Source: Maricaulis sp. (lineage in GTDB: Bacteria > Pseudomonadota > Alphaproteobacteria > Caulobacterales > Maricaulaceae). From it: a stretch of DNA of 64,000 bases. Made by a program: the position numbers and the translations under genes. The stretch spans positions 62,001 to 126,000 of the forward strand of contig NZ_JAEPOL010000011.1 in the NCBI RefSeq assembly GCF_017642925.1, written 5' to 3'. Shown here one piece after another: positions 59,823-64,000 of this stretch (position 1 is its first letter; each line of letters begins with the position of its first letter). The notes under the pieces were generated by a model that worked only from the letters and a program-made list of their open reading frames with translations, made no database searches and was not told the origin of the DNA.

Positions 59823-60956
59823 GTGTCTCTTTACAAACGCCCCCTGAGTGCCGGAACGGCCGTGATCCTGTCCGCCGTTGCGATTGCGGTGCTTGTCTTC
59901 GGCGTGTCGACCCTGCGGGCCGATGCCAATGCCGTTGCGGCGCTGCCCGCCCCGCTGCCCGTCTCCGCCATCGAGGCGCGCTATGACGGCGAGGCGCGCA
60001 TCGAGGAATTCTATCCCGGTCTCGTATCGGCGCGCCGGCAGAGCGCGCTCGGCTTTGAGCGTGGCGGCCGTATCGATGCGATCGGCGTGGATGTCGGCGA
60101 CCGGGTGATGGCCGGCCAGGTTCTGGCCCGCCTGGATACGCGGGCACTCGATGCCCAGATCGCTGCGGCCGACGCCCAGACGGCCGAAACGGCGGCCCAG
60201 ACCGCGCTGGCTGCAGAGACCGAGGACCGCCAGGGCCAATTGCTGGAGCGTGGCCATATCTCCCAGCAGCGCTATGACGAGGTCCGCACCTCGACGCGTG
60301 CGGCCCGGGCCCGCCAGAATGCCGCTGCCGCCCAGGCCGATGCCCTGCGTGTGCAGCGCGATCTGTCAGTCGTGACAGCACCCTTCGACGGCGTGGTGAC
60401 GGCCCGTCATGCAGACGAGGGCGCGATCGCCCAGCCTGGCCAGCCGCTGCTCGAGATTGTCGAGGCCGACGCCCTGGAAATCCGGGTGGGCCTGCCGCAG
60501 CGCATTGCCGCCGGACTCCAGCCGGGTGCCTCGCACCGCTTCATGATCGATGGCGCCCCGGTCGATGCCGTTTTCCGCTCGTCCACCGGCGTGGTCGACC
60601 GCCAGACCCGCACCGTAACGGCGTTGTTTGATTTGCCCGCGAACGCGTCTGCTGCCGCCGGCCAGGTCGTCCGCCTCGCGGTCGCCACACCGATCGGCAC
60701 GGACGGGTTTTGGGTGCCGACATCGGCACTCGCCGAAGGGCGTCGCGGCCTGTGGTCGGTCTATGTCCTGACCCCGGAATCCGGCGATGCCTACACGCTG
60801 CAGTCCCGGTCCGTGGAAACCGTCCGCGTCGAGGCGGGCCGTGTTTTCGTGCGCGGTGCGGTGGAGGACGGCGACCTCCTGCTCGCCGCCGGTATCCAGC
60901 GCATCACGCCCGGCCAGCGCGTCACGCCGGCCCTCACCGAGGCCCGCGCACAATGA
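59823..60956 (+). CDS. RND efflux periplasmic adaptor (membrane fusion protein)
   Basis: This 377-residue protein starts at a GTG after GAGGG. It has an N-terminal membrane anchor (about 11-30), a lipoyl half-motif (RRQSALGFERGGRIDAIGVD in part), an alpha-hairpin (about 115-165, rich in Ala/Gln), the second lipoyl half (LSVVTAPFDGVVTARHADEG in part), and a beta-barrel. It links the inner-membrane pump to an outer-membrane channel; no channel gene is visible in the window. It overlaps the pump gene by four bases (ATGA). Confidence 0.92.
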   Translation: MSLYKRPLSAGTAVILSAVAIAVLVFGVSTLRADANAVAALPAPLPVSAIEARYDGEARIEEFYPGLVSARRQSALGFERGGRIDAIGVDVGDRVMAGQVLARLDTRALDAQIAAADAQTAETAAQTALAAETEDRQGQLLERGHISQQRYDEVRTSTRAARARQNAAAAQADALRVQRDLSVVTAPFDGVVTARHADEGAIAQPGQPLLEIVEADALEIRVGLPQRIAAGLQPGASHRFMIDGAPVDAVFRSSTGVVDRQTRTVTALFDLPANASAAAGQVVRLAVATPIGTDGFWVPTSALAEGRRGLWSVYVLTPESGDAYTLQSRSVETVRVEAGRVFVRGAVEDGDLLLAAGIQRITPGQRVTPALTEARAQ

Positions 60957-63900
60957 GCACGCTCTTCTTCCGCTATTCGCGGCTGACCGCACTGGCCGTC
61001 ATCCTGCTGGTCGCGGCTGGCCTGGGCGCCCTGATGTCGCTGGGGCGTCAGGAAGACCCGTCCCTGACCGAGCGCTTCGGCACGGTCGTGACGATCTTCC
61101 CCGGCGCGTCGGCTGAACGGGTCGAGGCGCTGGTCACCGAACCGCTGGAAGACGCCATCCACGAATTGGCCGAGATCGGCGAGACGACTTCCGACTCACG
61201 GTCGGGCATTTCAGTGATCACGCTGGAAGTCCGCGAAGACCTCGGCCCGGCCGATGTTGACCAGGCCTGGACACTGATCCGCGAGCAGGTGGAAAGCGTG
61301 CGGTCGCAATTGCCGGCCGGGGTCGGCGCGCCCGATGTCGAGCGCCGCTATACCGGCGCTGCGACCCTGGTGGTTGCGCTCAGCTGGGACGGGCAGGGCG
61401 AGGAAAATCTCGCCATCCTGTCCCGCCTCGCGGACGATCTGGAAGCGCGGCTGCGCAATCTGCCGGGTACCGAAGAAACCGATGTCCACGGCGCCGTCGA
61501 AGAGGAAATCCGGGTCCTGGCCGATCCGGAAACCCTGGCGGCGCTGGGCCTGACCGTTGCCGATCTTGCGCGTCTGACCGCCAGCGCTGACGCCAAGGCG
61601 CCGGCCGGCGAGCTGCGCTCCGATACGGTCGACCTCAATGTCGAGATCGCGGGCGAGTTCGACAGTCTCGACCGCATTCGCGCCATCGCCCTCGCTGAAG
61701 GGCCGAATGGCGAGTTCATCCGCGTCGGCGACGTTGCCGATGTCGAGAAGGGCGCGCGCACGCCGGCCGCCTCGATGGGTTTCACCAATGGCCGGCGCGC
61801 GGTTTTCGTCACGGCCTTCCTGCAACCGGAATTGCGGGTCGATCAGTGGTCCGAAGCGGCCGACGCCGTCGTTGCCGACTTTGCCGCTTCCGTGCCCGGA
61901 ATCCGGGTCGAGACAGTGTTCCGCCAGGGCGATTATGTCGACGACCGCCTGCACGGGCTGGCCGGCGATCTGATGATGTCGGCGCTGATCGTCTTCGGTG
62001 TCCTGTTCGTGATGATGGGCTGGCGCGCGGCGCTGATCGTCGGCTCGGCCCTGCCGCTGACCGTCCTCGCCGTTTTGCTGCTCACGCGGATCTATGACGA
62101 GCCTTTGCACCAGATGTCGGTGACCGGTCTGGTCGTCGCGCTCGGCCTCTTGATCGACAATGCGATTGTCGTTGTCGACGAATACCGGCTGTTCCGGTCC
62201 CGCGGCGAGGCGCCGCTGGGCGCGCTGGATCATGCCGTGCGTCATTTGTTCGCGCCGCTCGCCGCCTCCACCCTGACCACGATTTTCGCCTTCGCGCCGA
62301 TTGCCCTGATGCCCGGTGCGGCCGGCGAGTTCATTTCGATGATCGGCATCTCGGTGATCTTCGCTGTCGGTGCGTCCTTCATCCTGGCCATGACCGTGGT
62401 CGGGGCGTTTGCGGCCTGGTTCGACGACCCGGGCCTGGCCGGCGCACCGCGCCGCTTCTGGCGGCACGGGCTGGGCGCGGGCCCGTTCGGCGGGCTCTAT
62501 CGCAACATGCTCGACGCGATCACGGCGCGTCCCTGGACCGGTCTGGTCGCCGGACTGATCCTGCCCGTCGCCGGCTTCGTGGCGGTCTCCACCCTGCCGA
62601 TGCAGTTCTTCCCGCCGACGGATCGCGACATGTTCCAGCTGGAACTGGAACTGCCGTCCTCGACCTCGATCGCCGAGACCCGGCGCCAGACCGAACGGGC
62701 GCGTGAAATCATCATGTCCTTTGACGGTGTCGAGCGCGTCACCTGGACCATCGGCGAGAGCGGTCCGCGCACCTATTACAATGTGATGGGCAATCGCGAA
62801 GGCTCCCCCGGCTATGCCGCCGGTTTCGTCCACACAGAATCTGCCGAAGCAACCGCCCGCATCCTGCCCGAGCTTCAACGCCGCGTGATGACGGAGTTTC
62901 CGCAGGCCCGTTTCCTGACCCTGCCGTTCGAGCAGGGCCCCCCGATCCCGGCACCGATCGAGCTCGTGCTCGTCGGCCCGGAACTGACCGAGCTCGATCG
63001 CCTGGGACACGAAATCCGCGGCGTTTTGAGCCAGACCCCCACGGTGACCCACACCCTGTCACGACTCGAAATGGGCGAACCTGTCGCCCGCATCATGGCG
63101 GACGAGGCTTCGGCCGAACTCGCCGGCGTTCGCCTCGCAGACCTTGCCAACCGTCTGCGCGGTGAACTGGATGGCGAGATCGGCGGCAGTGTTCTGGAAG
63201 GCATGGAGGAATTGCCCGTTCGCGTGATCGCCCAGGATGCGCGCCGGGCCAGCCTGTCTTCCGTTGCGGGTTCACCGCTGGCATCGCCGGGCGCCGACAT
63301 TCTGGCGTCCCCCGTCGCGGCGCTCGGCGATGTCACTCTTGCCCCCCAGGTGGCGACCATCCATCACGAGAACGGCCACCGGGTGAATACGGTGCTGGGC
63401 TTCCTGGAACCCTTTACCCTGCCGGCCCCTGCACTGGAGCATTTCTTTGCGGCGCTGGACGAGGCCGATATCGTGCTGCCGCCCGGCTATGAGTTGCAGG
63501 TTGGCGGGGAAGCGGCCGAGCGTGGCGGCGCCATGGCCGATCTCTTCTCCACCGCGATCCCGCTGCTCGTGCTGATGATCGGATCGGTCGTGCTGGCCTT
63601 CAATTCCTTCCGCTTTGCCGGCGTGATCTTCGTGGTCGCCTTCCTGTCGGTCGGCCTGGCCATGTTCGGGGTCTGGCTGTTCGGCACACCCCTGGGCTTC
63701 AACGCCATTGTCGGGTCGATGGGGCTGATGGGGCTGTCGATCAATGGCGCCATTGTCGTCCTGTCGGCCCTGCGGGCCGACCCGGCCTCGGTCGCCCTGG
63801 AACCCGGCGCCGTGCAGGCAACGGTGATGGACGCCACGCGCCATATCCTCTCGACCACGCTGACGACCATCGGCGGCTTCGTGCCGCTGCTCCTGTCCGG

Positions 63901-64000
63901 CGACAGTTTCTGGCTGCCCTTTGCCTCGGCGATGGTCGGCGGGGTGGCGGGCTCGGCCATCCTGGCGCTCGTCTTCGCACCGGCCGCTTTCGTGAAACTC
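60953..64000 (+). CDS. RND-family efflux transporter, C-terminus beyond the right edge
   Basis: 1016 codons are visible of a protein usually about 1020-1050 residues. It opens with a cytosolic stub and TM1 (LTALAVILLVAAGLGAL), then the porter motif SLGRQEDPSLTERFG. The fourth helix holds the proton-relay pair in GLLIDNAIVVVDEY; a large second porter domain and further helices follow. The ATGA overlap with the adaptor shows coupled translation. By sequence it is closer to the metabolite/cation-type branch (reduced REDPS motif) than to AcrB, so the substrate is unknown. The reading frame has no stop before the edge. Confidence 0.93.
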   Translation, partial: MSTLFFRYSRLTALAVILLVAAGLGALMSLGRQEDPSLTERFGTVVTIFPGASAERVEALVTEPLEDAIHELAEIGETTSDSRSGISVITLEVREDLGPADVDQAWTLIREQVESVRSQLPAGVGAPDVERRYTGAATLVVALSWDGQGEENLAILSRLADDLEARLRNLPGTEETDVHGAVEEEIRVLADPETLAALGLTVADLARLTASADAKAPAGELRSDTVDLNVEIAGEFDSLDRIRAIALAEGPNGEFIRVGDVADVEKGARTPAASMGFTNGRRAVFVTAFLQPELRVDQWSEAADAVVADFAASVPGIRVETVFRQGDYVDDRLHGLAGDLMMSALIVFGVLFVMMGWRAALIVGSALPLTVLAVLLLTRIYDEPLHQMSVTGLVVALGLLIDNAIVVVDEYRLFRSRGEAPLGALDHAVRHLFAPLAASTLTTIFAFAPIALMPGAAGEFISMIGISVIFAVGASFILAMTVVGAFAAWFDDPGLAGAPRRFWRHGLGAGPFGGLYRNMLDAITARPWTGLVAGLILPVAGFVAVSTLPMQFFPPTDRDMFQLELELPSSTSIAETRRQTERAREIIMSFDGVERVTWTIGESGPRTYYNVMGNREGSPGYAAGFVHTESAEATARILPELQRRVMTEFPQARFLTLPFEQGPPIPAPIELVLVGPELTELDRLGHEIRGVLSQTPTVTHTLSRLEMGEPVARIMADEASAELAGVRLADLANRLRGELDGEIGGSVLEGMEELPVRVIAQDARRASLSSVAGSPLASPGADILASPVAALGDVTLAPQVATIHHENGHRVNTVLGFLEPFTLPAPALEHFFAALDEADIVLPPGYELQVGGEAAERGGAMADLFSTAIPLLVLMIGSVVLAFNSFRFAGVIFVVAFLSVGLAMFGVWLFGTPLGFNAIVGSMGLMGLSINGAIVVLSALRADPASVALEPGAVQATVMDATRHILSTTLTTIGGFVPLLLSGDSFWLPFASAMVGGVAGSAILALVFAPAAFVKL

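Noticed and set aside
61211-63052. 613-codon open frame on the minus strand inside the RND pump gene
   Set aside because: It lies wholly antisense to a clear RND transporter; composition is His/Arg/Gly-rich as expected from GC-rich antisense frames, and no start context or domain is seen.
1-64000. CRISPR array, prophage or conjugative element
   Set aside because: No spaced identical repeats of CRISPR type, no Cas, capsid, integrase or relaxase genes were recognised; the multi-hairpin gaps have irregular units and no spacers.

Overview
The window is GC-rich, gene-dense chromosome of an alphaproteobacterium, most likely a marine or oligotrophic member of the Maricaulales/Caulobacterales side (inference). 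Pointers are the zeta-type F1-ATPase inhibitor (DUF1476), the linked icd / trmJ / rpsD / grxD-bolA / purLQSC / purB genes, many secreted peptidases, a TonB-dependent receptor and a PepSY membrane protein. About 64 protein genes and one tRNA-Leu can be supported. Two genes run off the edges: icd on the left and an RND pump on the right.

Layout. 0-6 kb: start of icd, a lipoprotein metallopeptidase, and a three-part lipid-linked sugar module (GT2, large GT-C-like membrane protein, SMR-like flippase). 6-12 kb: trmJ, then a 946-bp AT-rich insertion carrying a membrane-anchored receiver-domain gene between two near-identical 34-bp repeats, a beta-lactamase-fold hydrolase, rpsD, a cation/proton antiporter and a lipoprotein. 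12-25 kb: grxD, aldo/keto reductase, bolA, YHS protein, M28 peptidase, purL-purQ-purS, a sulfotransferase-like gene on the other strand, purC, DUF1476, thioredoxin-like protein, PNPOx-like protein and purB. This reads as an old syntenic backbone with younger genes inserted. 24-35 kb: RDD protein, thrC, radC, map, second M28 peptidase, thioesterase-sfsA, CinA-like protein, a DUF2188 + TIR-like two-gene cassette, a VWA lipoprotein and tRNA-Leu. 35-48 kb: small membrane protein, M1/M61-like peptidase, site-2 protease, GFA protein, a putative copper-uptake locus (DUF2946, TonB receptor, PepSY), AlkA-type glycosylase, parDE, nitronate monooxygenase, an ArsR-AHSA1 pair and a HAD phosphatase. 48-64 kb: alanine dehydrogenase with a divergent Lrp regulator, a giant secreted ankyrin protein with a small partner, queF, a chemoreceptor-porin pair, nitroreductase, and TetR with an RND efflux operon.

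Non-coding structure is unusually rich. There are at least three families of intergenic palindromic elements: cloverleaf REP-like units, long arrays of tight hairpins bounded by inverted repeats, and a pair of inverted repeats sharing a 41-nt structured core. Three AT-richer patches (about 7.0-7.9, 19.0-19.8 and 32.1-33.1 kb) carry the genes most likely to be horizontally acquired.

The best candidates for something undescribed are the repeat-flanked receiver cassette at 6958-7937 and the DUF2188/TIR-like pair at 32191-33059. No CRISPR array, rRNA, phage module or recombinase gene was seen.
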